The notes: generated by a model not told the origin, from the letters alone. 64,000 nucleotides of DNA from Bdellovibrionales bacterium (GCA_016786465.1 JAEUWC010000020.1:62001-126000); one strand, 5' to 3'. Positions 8,056 through 16,808 are shown, numbered from the stretch's first letter. Numbers and translations are program-made.

Positions 8056-8940
8056 ATGTCAGATCAGGCGTTTTCCTTGGATGAAGTGAAAGTCATTGGT
8101 GTTTTGGGTGCCGGGCAAATGGGCGGAGGAATTGCTCAGACGGCCGCGCAGTCCGGGTTTCACGTGCTGTTGGCCGATGCGTCGCTTGCGCACGCCGAAG
8201 GTGGAAAGGCCAAGATTCAAAAGGGACTTTCGAAGCTGGTAGAAAAAGGGAAGCTAACCCAGGCGCAAGTTTCGGAAATCCTAGAAAAGATTCAACCTGT
8301 CGCGGACCTTTCTGCATTTTCGAAAGCTCAGCTGGTGGTGGAAGCCGTCACCGAAAAAAAGGATCTGAAGTTCAAGCTTTTCAAAGAGCTCAGTGAAAAG
8401 TGCGGTCCGCGAACTTTGCTGGCGACCAATACTTCTTCCATCAGCATCACTGAAATTGCCGCGCAGACGGCACGCCCACACTTGGTTGCTGGAATGCACT
8501 TTATGAATCCAGTGCCGGTCATGAAACTGGTTGAAGGGATTAAAGCCATTCAGACGGACCCGGCTGTTTTTAAAACCATCCGGGGTGTTGCTGAAAAAAT
8601 GGGAAAAACTTTTGTTGAAGCCCGCGACATTCCGGGTTTTGCGGTGAATCGAATCCTGATGCCGATGATTAATGAAGCGGTTCAGGCTTTGTACGAAGGA
8701 ATCGCTTCGGTTGAAGATATCGATACCGCAATGAAACTGGGAACCAACCAACCCATGGGCCCACTGACTTTGGCGGACTTCATCGGGTTGGATACCTGCC
8801 TTTCGATTATGGAAGTCCTTCACGAAGGATTGGGCGATTCAAAGTACCGTCCCTCGCCCCTGCTTCGCCAATACGTTTTGGCGGGCTGGCTAGGTAAGAA
8901 ATCGGGACGCGGCTTTTATAAATACGAGGAAAACCGATGA
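8056..8940 (+). CDS. hbd: 3-hydroxybutyryl-CoA dehydrogenase
   Basis: This enzyme interconverts (S)-3-hydroxybutyryl-CoA and acetoacetyl-CoA with NAD(P). The 294-residue product has the Rossmann motif GAGQMGGGIA at 18-27, the family motif ATNTSSISI near 123, and the catalytic histidine in GMHFMNPVPVM (His148). The size is that of the single-domain, soluble form rather than the FadB fusion. Its stop overlaps the start of the acyl-CoA dehydrogenase by 4 bp (ATGA). With that gene and the mutase it forms an operon for C4 acyl-CoA conversion; the expected enoyl-CoA hydratase is not in the window. Confidence 0.93.
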   Translation: MSDQAFSLDEVKVIGVLGAGQMGGGIAQTAAQSGFHVLLADASLAHAEGGKAKIQKGLSKLVEKGKLTQAQVSEILEKIQPVADLSAFSKAQLVVEAVTEKKDLKFKLFKELSEKCGPRTLLATNTSSISITEIAAQTARPHLVAGMHFMNPVPVMKLVEGIKAIQTDPAVFKTIRGVAEKMGKTFVEARDIPGFAVNRILMPMINEAVQALYEGIASVEDIDTAMKLGTNQPMGPLTLADFIGLDTCLSIMEVLHEGLGDSKYRPSPLLRQYVLAGWLGKKSGRGFYKYEENR

Positions 8941-10091
8941 TCAACCGCTGGCCGGAAACGGACGAATCCAAACAACTTTTGATCGACCAGGTGAAGTCTT
9001 TCGCCCAGAAGGTCATCGCACCCAAGGCTAAGGAACTGGACGAAACCGGACGCTTTCCGACGGAAATCGTCGCGCAGCTTTCTGAAATGGGGCTGATGGG
9101 AATGATGGTGCCCGAAGAATTTGGCGGATCCGGTATGGATACGGTTTCGTACGCCATGGCGATGGAAGAAGTTGCAGCCGCCTGCGCATCGACGGCCGTT
9201 GTGATGTCCGTGAACAATTCCTTGGTTTGTGGCCCGATTTCCTACTTTGGCAATGAAGCCCAGAAAAAGAAGTGGCTGGTCCCTTTGGCCCAAGGAAAGA
9301 AACTGGGCTGCTTTGCGCTTTCAGAACCCGGAGCCGGTTCTGACCCCGGCGGCCTTCGCTGCCACGCTAAAAAAGTGGACGGCGGATATTCCGTTAAAGG
9401 GACCAAGAACTGGATCACAAATGGAAAAGAAGCCGATGTCTGCGTTCTTTTTGCAACCACAGATCCAACGAAAGGCAGCAAAGGCATCAGCGCATTCATC
9501 GTCGACACAAAATCCAAAGGGTTTCAGGTCGCGAAGCTTGAAGACAAGCTGGGCATCAATGCTTCTTCGACGGCGCAATTGTTTTTTGATGATGTCTTTG
9601 TTCCCGCCGATTGCTTGTTGGGGGAAGAAGGTCAAGGCCTGAAGATCGCGCTGCACACTTTGGATGGCGGCCGAATCGGCATCGCCGCCCAAGCACTGGG
9701 TATTGCCAAGTGCGCGCTTGAAGCGTCCAAGAAATTTGCGCAGGAACGTGAACAGTTCGGAGCACCGATCGCAAAGCTTCAGGCCATTCAGTGGCACATC
9801 GCCGATATGGCAACCCGCCTTCATGCAGCACGGCTTTTGACCTGGAACGCGGCACGAAATAAAGACCTTGGATTGAAGTACACCCAAGAAGCAGCGATGG
9901 CGAAGTTGTCGGCATCCGAATCGGCAATGTGGATTGCCACAAAAGCCATTCAGGTTCACGGTGGTTATGGCTACACGAAAGAATACGTGGTCGAACGTAA
10001 CTTTCGCGACGCGAAGATCACTGAAATCTATGAAGGAACGTCTGAAATTCAACGTTTGGTCATTGCCGCACAGGAATTTGCGCAAAGGTAA
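8937..10091 (+). CDS. Short-chain (butyryl-CoA-type) acyl-CoA dehydrogenase
   Basis: This is an FAD-dependent dehydrogenase that introduces the 2,3 double bond in acyl-CoA. The 384-residue product has the standard three-domain layout with the flavin motif FALSEPGAGSDPG near residue 123. The C-terminal IYEGTSEIQRLVI places the catalytic glutamate at residue 366, the position typical of short-chain and butyryl-CoA enzymes. It is co-translated with hbd (ATGA overlap) and followed after 6 bp by the mutase. The proposed role is oxidation of butyryl-CoA to crotonyl-CoA; isobutyryl-CoA or another short acyl-CoA is an alternative substrate. Confidence 0.92.
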   Translation: MINRWPETDESKQLLIDQVKSFAQKVIAPKAKELDETGRFPTEIVAQLSEMGLMGMMVPEEFGGSGMDTVSYAMAMEEVAAACASTAVVMSVNNSLVCGPISYFGNEAQKKKWLVPLAQGKKLGCFALSEPGAGSDPGGLRCHAKKVDGGYSVKGTKNWITNGKEADVCVLFATTDPTKGSKGISAFIVDTKSKGFQVAKLEDKLGINASSTAQLFFDDVFVPADCLLGEEGQGLKIALHTLDGGRIGIAAQALGIAKCALEASKKFAQEREQFGAPIAKLQAIQWHIADMATRLHAARLLTWNAARNKDLGLKYTQEAAMAKLSASESAMWIATKAIQVHGGYGYTKEYVVERNFRDAKITEIYEGTSEIQRLVIAAQEFAQR

Positions 10092-10097
10092 TTCGCT

Positions 10098-11768
10098 ATG
10101 ATGGAAGAAGTAAAAAAAGCACGGCGAGACTGGGAAAAGCGTCTTGAAGAAACGAAGAAGAAGTTTCCCGAAAGAAACGCACGCTTCACAACCTGGAGCG
10201 ACCTGGATGTCCCGCTGCTTTGCACCCCGGATGATCTAGAAAAGGAAGGGTTTGATTACCTGAGGGACCTGGGTCTTCCTGGCGAGTATCCTTATACTCG
10301 AGGTGTTCAGCGTAATTTGTATCGAGGAAAGCTTTGGACCATGCGGCAGTTCGCAGGTTTTTCAAGCGCCAGCGAAACCAACAAGCGCTTCAAGCTTCTA
10401 TTGGCCAACGGCCAAACGGGGCTTTCAACGGCATTCGATATGCCGACTTTGATGGGTTACGACGCAGATTCTCCGCGCGGAAAAGGGGAAGTCGGAAAAT
10501 GCGGTGTTTCTGTTTCTTCGCTTGAAGACATGGAAGACCTGTTTGCGGGGATTCCGCTAGGGGAAGTCACCACATCCATGACCATCAACGGTCCGGCAAT
10601 TGTGGTTTTGGCCATGTATCTAGCGGTGGCTGAAAAACAAGGCGTACCCAAGCATCAGGTCAAGGGCACGCTTCAAAATGATATTCTGAAGGAATACATC
10701 GCTCAAAAGGAATGGCTTTTCCCAATTCCAGCAGCGGTGAAGCTTGTCACTGACACCATCGAATACGGAACCAAGAATTATCCGAATTGGAACACGGTCA
10801 GCATCAGCGGCTATCACATTCGGGAAGCAGGGGCGACGGCGGTTCAGGAACTGGCCTTTACACTGGCTGACGGCTTGGCCTATGTGGATGATTGCTTAAA
10901 GCGCGGAATGAAGATCGACGACTTTGCCCCGCGCCTTTCTTTTTTCTTTGATGTTCACAACGACTTTTTTGAAGAAATCGCGAAGTTTCGTGCCGCACGC
11001 CGAATCTGGGCTCGTTTGATGCGCGAACGCTATCAAGCAAAAGACCCAAAATCTTGGATGCTTCGAACCCACGCACAAACGGCCGGGGTTTCTTTGACCG
11101 CGCAGCAACCTTACAACAACATCGTTCGCGTCGCAGTTCAGGCATTGGCCGGGATTTTGGGCGGTACGAATTCACTGCACACCAACAGCATGGACGAAAC
11201 TCTGGCGCTTCCAACGGACGAATCCGTGATGATTGCGCTTCGTACCCAGCAGATCATCGCCGAAGAAAGCGGTGTCGCAAACGTGGTGGATCCGTTAGGC
11301 GGTTCGTATTTCGTAGAACATCTGACAAATCGGGTTGAACGCGAAGCCTTGGACTATATCCGCAAGATCGATGAAATGGGCGGAATGGTGAAGGCCATTG
11401 AAAACGGGTTTCCACAGGCGGAGATCGCGAACAGCGCGTACCACTTTCAGCGTTTGCTTGAAACAAAGGACAAGGTCATGGTGGGTGTCAACCGTTACCA
11501 GGCCGAAGAAAAGAAGCGCGCGATCGATACTCTTTACATTGATCGTTCGGTGGAAAAGCGTCAGGTTGAAAAGTTGATCGCACTTCGGAAGAAAAGAAAT
11601 GATGCCGAATTTCAAGCATCAATTCGTCGGGTGAAGGAAGCGGCCCAAGCCGGACAGAACCTTTGCGAACCGATCATCGGCGCGGTGAAAAGCTACGCAA
11701 CACTACAGGAAGTCTGTGACACTCTTCGCGGAGTTTACGGAATCTACACTGAATCGGGGAGTTTCTAA
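10098..11768 (+). CDS. Acyl-CoA mutase large subunit, isobutyryl-CoA-mutase-type active site
   Basis: This is the catalytic barrel of an adenosylcobalamin-dependent acyl-CoA mutase (556 residues), without the B12 domain, which is the next gene. Family motifs include LWTMRQFAGF, AFDMPTLMGYD, KGTLQNDILKEY and SGYHIREAGA. Methylmalonyl-CoA mutases bind their carboxylate with Tyr89 and Arg207; isobutyryl-CoA mutases have Phe80 and Gln198. Here the equivalent residues are Phe85 and Gln203, with the same 118-residue separation. That argues for isobutyryl-CoA/n-butyryl-CoA interconversion, and the preceding butyryl-CoA genes support it. It would usually be auto-annotated as methylmalonyl-CoA mutase. 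No MeaB-type chaperone is adjacent. ATG 10098 or 10101 may be used. Confidence 0.88.
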   Translation: MMEEVKKARRDWEKRLEETKKKFPERNARFTTWSDLDVPLLCTPDDLEKEGFDYLRDLGLPGEYPYTRGVQRNLYRGKLWTMRQFAGFSSASETNKRFKLLLANGQTGLSTAFDMPTLMGYDADSPRGKGEVGKCGVSVSSLEDMEDLFAGIPLGEVTTSMTINGPAIVVLAMYLAVAEKQGVPKHQVKGTLQNDILKEYIAQKEWLFPIPAAVKLVTDTIEYGTKNYPNWNTVSISGYHIREAGATAVQELAFTLADGLAYVDDCLKRGMKIDDFAPRLSFFFDVHNDFFEEIAKFRAARRIWARLMRERYQAKDPKSWMLRTHAQTAGVSLTAQQPYNNIVRVAVQALAGILGGTNSLHTNSMDETLALPTDESVMIALRTQQIIAEESGVANVVDPLGGSYFVEHLTNRVEREALDYIRKIDEMGGMVKAIENGFPQAEIANSAYHFQRLLETKDKVMVGVNRYQAEEKKRAIDTLYIDRSVEKRQVEKLIALRKKRNDAEFQASIRRVKEAAQAGQNLCEPIIGAVKSYATLQEVCDTLRGVYGIYTESGSF

Positions 11769-12175
11769 TGTCAGCGGAAAACAGCAAGATCAGGGTATTG
11801 ATCGCCAAGCCAGGACTAGATGGTCACGATCGCGGTGCAAAGGTGATTGCTCGGGCGTTACGCGATGCGGGATTTGAAGTCGTTTACACAGGTCTTCATC
11901 AAACACCCGAAATGGTGATTCATGCGGCAATTGAAGAAGACGTCCATGTCGTGGGTCTAAGTATCCTCTCAGGGGCGCACAACGCGCTGGTTCCTGAAAT
12001 TGTGGAAGGGATCAAGAAGGCCGGAATGGATGATGTTCTTTTTCTGGTGGGAGGAATCATCCCTGACGAAGACTTTGATCTATTAAAGAAGGCCGGAGTT
12101 CAGTGTGTTTTCACCCCCGGCACCAGTCTAACAGAAGTTGTCGATTACGTTCGTCAGAACGCCCCGAGGCGGTGA
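11768..12175 (+). CDS. Cobalamin-binding small subunit of the acyl-CoA mutase
   Basis: A 135-residue stand-alone B12-binding domain. It begins with KIRVLIAKPGLDGHDRGAKV, which contains the DxHxxG cobalt-ligand motif (DGHDRG; the His replaces dimethylbenzimidazole). It continues with GLSILSGAH and ends with the PGTSLTEVVDYV segment usual for this domain. The start codon overlaps the stop of the large-subunit gene by one base, implying stoichiometric expression. Together the two form a split heteromeric mutase, as known for isobutyryl-CoA mutase (IcmA/IcmB) and for many archaeal mutases. Confidence 0.93.
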   Translation: MSAENSKIRVLIAKPGLDGHDRGAKVIARALRDAGFEVVYTGLHQTPEMVIHAAIEEDVHVVGLSILSGAHNALVPEIVEGIKKAGMDDVLFLVGGIIPDEDFDLLKKAGVQCVFTPGTSLTEVVDYVRQNAPRR

Positions 12176-12177
12176 TT

Positions 12178-12777
12178 ATGAAAACTTTATTCAAAGTACT
12201 TGTGGGACTTTTGCTGGTTTTAGTCGTGGGCGGCGTGGCCGGCTACGGGTACATGGGCGGGTTCAATACGATCGAAGTCAGTCATGCGGGATTTCAGCCC
12301 ATGGAAATCATTTTTTCAACGCATCTGGGACCTTATCGAAATCTCAGTTCTTCTTGGGATCAGTTTCGAAAGCAGCACCAAGATTCAGGGCTGGCTGAAT
12401 GCGACGCAGTTGGAATTTACCTGGATCCTCCGGGCACGCCCGAGGAAAAGCTCAGAAGCATTATCGGCTGTCGCGTGGATGGGTTGGCTCCGGAACTGAA
12501 ATCTGCGCTGAAGGCAAAGTTCAAAAGCTTCATGATTCCTCAAAGCCCAGCGTTGATGGCGAAGTTTCCTTATAAGAACCCGATTTCTTTTTTCATTGGA
12601 CCATCCAAGGTTTATCCCGCCATGCGGCCCATGATTGAAACGGAAGCCCAGAAGACGGGTCTTCCTGCGGTGGCGTATGAAATTTATGGAATGGGTAGCC
12701 GGGTGACTGAAATCACTTATGCGCTTCCCCTGGGTGTCGCACGAAGTGTTTTTCAACCACTCGAAGCGGCATTCTAA
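12178..12777 (+). CDS. Membrane-anchored GyrI-like domain protein
   Basis: The 199-residue product has one N-terminal transmembrane helix (about residues 5-27, KVLVGLLLVLVVGGVAGYGY). A GyrI/SOUL-like small-molecule-binding domain follows, recognisable from HLGPYRNLSSSWDQF, then AVGIYLDPPGTPEEKLRSIIG and the terminal YALPLG segment. ATG 12178 was chosen because GAGG precedes it and it starts the hydrophobic helix. It begins 2 bp after the mutase small subunit, so it is in the same transcription unit, but no functional link can be shown. The architecture (membrane anchor plus GyrI-like domain) resembles that of the eukaryotic ER-phagy receptor TEX264. The ligand is unknown. Confidence 0.75.
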   Translation: MKTLFKVLVGLLLVLVVGGVAGYGYMGGFNTIEVSHAGFQPMEIIFSTHLGPYRNLSSSWDQFRKQHQDSGLAECDAVGIYLDPPGTPEEKLRSIIGCRVDGLAPELKSALKAKFKSFMIPQSPALMAKFPYKNPISFFIGPSKVYPAMRPMIETEAQKTGLPAVAYEIYGMGSRVTEITYALPLGVARSVFQPLEAAF

Positions 12778-12798
12778 ACCTAGATTTTGGGACTGCCT

Positions 12799-14307
12799 TT
12801 AAACCCGGGGTTCATTCTTTAGGAACTGAACAAAGTTCCACAGAAGTTCAGGAAGGGCCCGAAGTTTTCGCGACCAACTTCGGCTATAAATTCGGCCCAA
12901 AGCGCGAAACATTCCGTATTGAAACGGCGTGTACGGAAACCACCAAAGGGCTTTGAAAACCATAAAGCCACTGATGGGTGAATTGATGTGTCGGGCGTGG
13001 ACGAATTCTTTCAGTCCTTCCAGTGAATGGGTTCGCCCTAGGCCTGAATCTTTCAAGCCGCCCCACGGGGTTTCCATCAGGCCTGCAGTAAAAAGAACTT
13101 CGTTGACCAAAACCGTCCCAACCTGAATTTTTCGAGCAACTGATTCAGCCATTCTGCGGTCTTGCGAAAAGACGCTTGCGACCAGTCCGTAATTCGTTTC
13201 ATTCGCCTTGGTGATGGCTTCTTGAACCGACCGAAAGGTGGAAATCGCGACCATCGGACCAAAGAATTCTTTCTTAAAGATTTCCGAATCTTCGATCCCG
13301 GGCCCCGAAATCACGGTGGGTTCTAGATACCTACGGTCCGGGCTAAGGTGTCCGCCCATTTCAATTTTGACTCCGGCTTCGCGGGCCTTTGAAAGCTGAT
13401 CTTCGTAATGATTGGCCTGATTGGGCAGGGTGATTCGGCCGATATCGTAAGGACCCGTCTGGGCGCTTCTGGATGATCGAAGGTTTTGAACCTTAGTTTT
13501 CAAAAGTTCTGTGAACGGATCTCGGATGGATTCGTGGACAAAGATGCGTTGGACGGAACCGCAGGCTTGGCCTGCGTTGCAGAATCCTCCCCAAAGGGCC
13601 GCACTGGTTGCGTGATCTAGGTGGGCGTCGGAAAGAACGATCATGGGATTGTTTCCGCCCAGTTCCAGATTCACGGGGGTTAAGGACTTTGCACAAAATT
13701 CGGCAATCTTCTTTCCTGTAGCGACACTGCCTGTGAAGAAGACTTTGTCAGGACGATTCTCAAGAATCGCCTGGCCCATTTTGCCGTCACCTTGAAAGGT
13801 TTGAAGAAGGCCGGCCGGCAAGCTGGTCTGATCAAAAAGATCCTGAATGGCTTGGCCTGTTCTTTGGGTCCATTCGCTGGGCTTGAAGATCACCGCATTT
13901 CCAGCAAAAAGTGCCATCGCGATATCGGCAAAGGCCAGCATGAAGGGATAGTTCCACGGTGAAATCACCGACACGACCCCTAGGGGCCAGTAATTGATTT
14001 TGCTTTTGCGGTACGGAAGAAGCCGCATCGCGATTTTCTTGTCTGAAAGGAAATCAGGTCCGTCGTCAGCGATCATCGGTAAAAGAGTGATGCTGGGAAA
14101 GATGTCGGAACTGTACGCTTCGAATTCAGGTTTTCCGGTTTCTTCGGAGACCAGACGGGCCAGTTCTTCCTGACGATGAATGAGAACTTCTGCGACTTCG
14201 CGTAGGATCTTGGCGCGCGCCTTCAAGGGTCTTTCGGCCCATGCGCTTTGCACCAATCGGGCCTTTTCGAATGCGGAAGCTAAAGTTGTGGGGTCGGAAG
14301 TTTGCAT
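12799..14307 (-). CDS. NAD(P)-dependent aldehyde dehydrogenase with hydrophobic C-terminal tail
   Basis: This oxidises an aldehyde to the carboxylate. The 502-residue product has the proton-abstracting Glu215 in VNLELGGNNP, the catalytic Cys249 in GFCNAGQACGS, the SPWNYP motif near 116 and the late EEFFGP-type motif (KEFFGPMVA). After the usual end of the fold (GLKDSGLGRTHSLEGLKEF) there is an extra C-terminal stretch of about 70 residues rich in aromatics (ALWWFPYTPFQYGMF), which could attach it to the membrane. It is convergent with the GyrI-like gene and divergent from nrdJ with only 33 bp between starts. The substrate is unknown. Confidence 0.9.
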   Translation of the reverse strand: MQTSDPTTLASAFEKARLVQSAWAERPLKARAKILREVAEVLIHRQEELARLVSEETGKPEFEAYSSDIFPSITLLPMIADDGPDFLSDKKIAMRLLPYRKSKINYWPLGVVSVISPWNYPFMLAFADIAMALFAGNAVIFKPSEWTQRTGQAIQDLFDQTSLPAGLLQTFQGDGKMGQAILENRPDKVFFTGSVATGKKIAEFCAKSLTPVNLELGGNNPMIVLSDAHLDHATSAALWGGFCNAGQACGSVQRIFVHESIRDPFTELLKTKVQNLRSSRSAQTGPYDIGRITLPNQANHYEDQLSKAREAGVKIEMGGHLSPDRRYLEPTVISGPGIEDSEIFKKEFFGPMVAISTFRSVQEAITKANETNYGLVASVFSQDRRMAESVARKIQVGTVLVNEVLFTAGLMETPWGGLKDSGLGRTHSLEGLKEFVHARHINSPISGFMVFKALWWFPYTPFQYGMFRALGRIYSRSWSRKLRALPELLWNFVQFLKNEPRV

Positions 14308-14340
14308 CGGTACTGGACTTGATTATGATGGGAATCTGGA

Positions 14341-16029
14341 ATGAAGAAAAGGATCTGGCCTGAACCCACTGAAAATGCGCGCCGCGTTCTGGAAAGTCGT
14401 TATCTTTTAAGGAATGAAAAAGGGGAACTGATCGAAGATATCGATCGGCTTTTCCACCGTGTTGCCAGTGCGGTTGCGTCCTGTGAAAAATCAGACCGAA
14501 AGAAGATTCAGGCCCAGTTCTTTGAATTGATGCGTTCGTTTCGCTTTTTACCCAATAGCCCGACGTTAATGAATGCGGGAAAAAAAGATGGTCAGCTTTC
14601 GGCTTGTTTCGTTCTTCCGGTGGAAGACCAGTTGGGTTCGATCTTTGAAACCCTAAAGGATGCCGCATTGATCCATCAGTCGGGGGGTGGGACGGGTTTC
14701 TCGTTCTCGCGCTTGCGTTCAAAAGGAAGCGCCGTGAATTCAGGTCAGGGCGTCGCCAGCGGGCCGGTCAGTTTTTTGAAGATTTTTGATTCCGCGACGG
14801 AAACCATCAAACAAGGCGGAACGCGGCGCGGGGCAAATATGGGGGTCCTTCGGGTCGATCATCCCGACGTGATGGAATTCGTTGATTCAAAACGCAGCGA
14901 AAAGAGCATCGCGAATTTCAATATTTCCGTCGGCATCACCGACCGCTTCATGCAGGCGGTGGATCAGAATCAGGATTTTGAGCTTCTAGATCCGCGAACC
15001 GACCAGGTTGTAAGTCGGGTTTCTGCCAAGAAAATCTGGGATGAATTGACCTTGTCGGCTTGGGCTTGTGGTGATCCAGGAGTCGTTTTTTTGGATCGGA
15101 TGAATTTTTTCAATCCAACCCCAGAAGAAGGCGAATTCGAAAGCACGAATCCTTGCGGCGAACAGCCGCTTTTGGCGTTTGAATCCTGCAATTTGGGTTC
15201 AATCAACCTAGGTGCCTATGTCGTGGACGGGATCTTTGACGAACATCTTTTTGTTCAAGATGTCCACCTAGCACTTCGCTTTTTAGACAATGTGATTTCG
15301 ATCAATACTTTCCCAGTCGCGGAATCCAGAAAGATTACGGAAAAGAACCGAAAAGTGGGTTTAGGGGTGATGGGATTTGCTGATGCTCTTTTAAGGATGG
15401 GCATTCGGTATGATTCGGCCCAGGCGCGCGGTTTAGGCGAAAGATGGATGGGCCTTTTGGATCGGGAAGCCAAGAAGGCATCGGTAGCGCTAGCCAAAAA
15501 AAGGGGCCCGTTTCCGAATTGGAAGAAAAGCCTTTGGAAGGATCTGGGCTACAAACCCATGCGCAATGCGACGGTTTCCACGGTGGCCCCGACCGGTACG
15601 ATCAGCATGATTGCGGGATGTTCAAGTGGCATCGAACCCATCTTTTCGGCCGTCTTTCGGCGAAATGTTCTGGATGGGCAGAACCTTTTGGATTTTCACC
15701 CACCGCTTCAAGCGCTTCTTCAGGAAAAGGGCATCGCTTTTTCTGGGAATGAAGATGCAGCTAGTATTGATAAAAAGGTTCGCGAAGTTTTCGGTTCCGC
15801 GTGGAACCCGGGCTACGAAGTCAGTGTGGATGGGCATGTACAAATGCAGGCTATCTTTCAGCGTTTTTCGGATAGCGCCGTTTCAAAGACGATCAATTTA
15901 AAGAAGGAAGCGACCGTCGAAGACGTTCGTCGGGCCTATCAAATGGCTTTCAACCAGGGCTGCAAGGGAATTACGGTTTACCGCGATGGTAGCCGCGGAT
16001 CGCAAGTTCTGGTTAATCAAGTGAATTAA
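14341..16029 (+). CDS. nrdJ: Class II (B12-dependent) ribonucleotide reductase, short form
   Basis: This converts ribonucleotides to deoxyribonucleotides using adenosylcobalamin to make the thiyl radical. The radical-site motif NPCGEQ gives Asn270, Cys272 and Glu274; the disulfide-forming pair is Cys89 (LSACFVLPVED) and Cys283 (ESCNLGSINL). APTGTISMIAGCSSGIEP and the terminal KGITVYRDGSRGSQVL match the NrdJ core. At 562 residues it stops where most NrdJ proteins carry a further C-terminal extension with a zinc-ribbon and a CxxC redox pair; none is present here. Re-reduction would therefore need another route. The gene shares B12 dependence with the mutase upstream. The convergent lipoprotein gene overlaps its stop by 4 bp. 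Confidence 0.92.
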   Translation: MKKRIWPEPTENARRVLESRYLLRNEKGELIEDIDRLFHRVASAVASCEKSDRKKIQAQFFELMRSFRFLPNSPTLMNAGKKDGQLSACFVLPVEDQLGSIFETLKDAALIHQSGGGTGFSFSRLRSKGSAVNSGQGVASGPVSFLKIFDSATETIKQGGTRRGANMGVLRVDHPDVMEFVDSKRSEKSIANFNISVGITDRFMQAVDQNQDFELLDPRTDQVVSRVSAKKIWDELTLSAWACGDPGVVFLDRMNFFNPTPEEGEFESTNPCGEQPLLAFESCNLGSINLGAYVVDGIFDEHLFVQDVHLALRFLDNVISINTFPVAESRKITEKNRKVGLGVMGFADALLRMGIRYDSAQARGLGERWMGLLDREAKKASVALAKKRGPFPNWKKSLWKDLGYKPMRNATVSTVAPTGTISMIAGCSSGIEPIFSAVFRRNVLDGQNLLDFHPPLQALLQEKGIAFSGNEDAASIDKKVREVFGSAWNPGYEVSVDGHVQMQAIFQRFSDSAVSKTINLKKEATVEDVRRAYQMAFNQGCKGITVYRDGSRGSQVLVNQVN

Positions 16030-16712
16030 TTGAGCGTGTATAAGCAGACTGAATCGTAAGTCTTGTAGGTGATCCCAGAGCTTGGATCATTCTTGTCCAT
16101 TTCTGTAAATTCTTGTGAAATCCAATTTTTAACTACTTCGACATCCCCCTGTTGGGTCGTTTGGCGTAGGTAGTACTTGGCGTAAGGATCATCTTCACCG
16201 TTATGGCTGGCCGATTCTGTGTACATGATATTGCCTGAGCTATAGACGACTGACTCAGATTTGTAAGAATCACTTCGAGAAAGAGTGCTATCGTCGTCCC
16301 AGGTTTGGATTTCTTCACCCACTGTAGAAATGCGAGTCCTTCCGTTGGGAAGAGGGCTTTCCCGAGTGACTGTAGTCGCAGTGCTCGATGAGCGTCGATT
16401 ACTGATCAGTTTACGTACTTTTGGGTCGAAGCCTCGATAGCTCCAACTCTCGGAACGGGTTTCATACGTTTTTCGAATCCCACCGTCCGCAAGGCGTTCT
16501 TCAGTAACCGTTCCACCGAACTGGCTAATGAACTCTTGCTCAGTGACTTGGGTTGGATTGATGACCAGCATTTTTATTGTTTGTTCGCATTTGCGCTTCT
16601 TTTTGACCGATGAAACGACCTGCTGCGACTGAGTGCCTGCTGTCCCGCCAGAGTTCGTTCCGCACGCAGAAATGAGAAACACCGCACATGGTACCAAAAT
16701 TCGATTTTTCAT
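16026..16712 (-). CDS. Putative lipoprotein of unknown function
   Basis: The 228-residue product starts MKNRILVPCAVFLISACGTN, a short signal peptide with lipobox ISAC, so Cys17 is the predicted lipidated residue. The mature part is hydrophilic, rich in Ser, Thr and charged residues, and has two further cysteines (CEQTIKM near residue 42 and SVCLYTLN at the end) that might form a disulfide. No family was recognised. It is convergent with nrdJ (4-bp overlap at the stops) and divergent from mnmG, so it is probably transcribed alone. Confidence 0.7.
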   Translation of the reverse strand: MKNRILVPCAVFLISACGTNSGGTAGTQSQQVVSSVKKKRKCEQTIKMLVINPTQVTEQEFISQFGGTVTEERLADGGIRKTYETRSESWSYRGFDPKVRKLISNRRSSSTATTVTRESPLPNGRTRISTVGEEIQTWDDDSTLSRSDSYKSESVVYSSGNIMYTESASHNGEDDPYAKYYLRQTTQQGDVEVVKNWISQEFTEMDKNDPSSGITYKTYDSVCLYTLN

Positions 16713-16808
16713 AGGTTGGGCCCATTTAGCGAACAGGGTGGTTTAACTCAAGTGGCAAGAGGGATGGCTGGACGAAGTGTCCCGACTAGCGTATGCCCTT
16801 GACCCTGT

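Noticed and set aside
9321-10085. A 254-codon frame antisense to the acyl-CoA dehydrogenase
   Set aside because: Shadow of a certain gene; Arg/Cys/Phe-rich nonsense-like composition.
14308-14340. Cobalamin riboswitch before the B12-dependent nrdJ
   Set aside because: The divergent gap is just 33 bp, far too short; none is seen before the mutase operon either.
16471-16490. tRNA T-loop-like sequence (TTCGAATCCCACC)
   Set aside because: It lies inside the lipoprotein coding sequence and no acceptor, D or anticodon arms can be formed around it.
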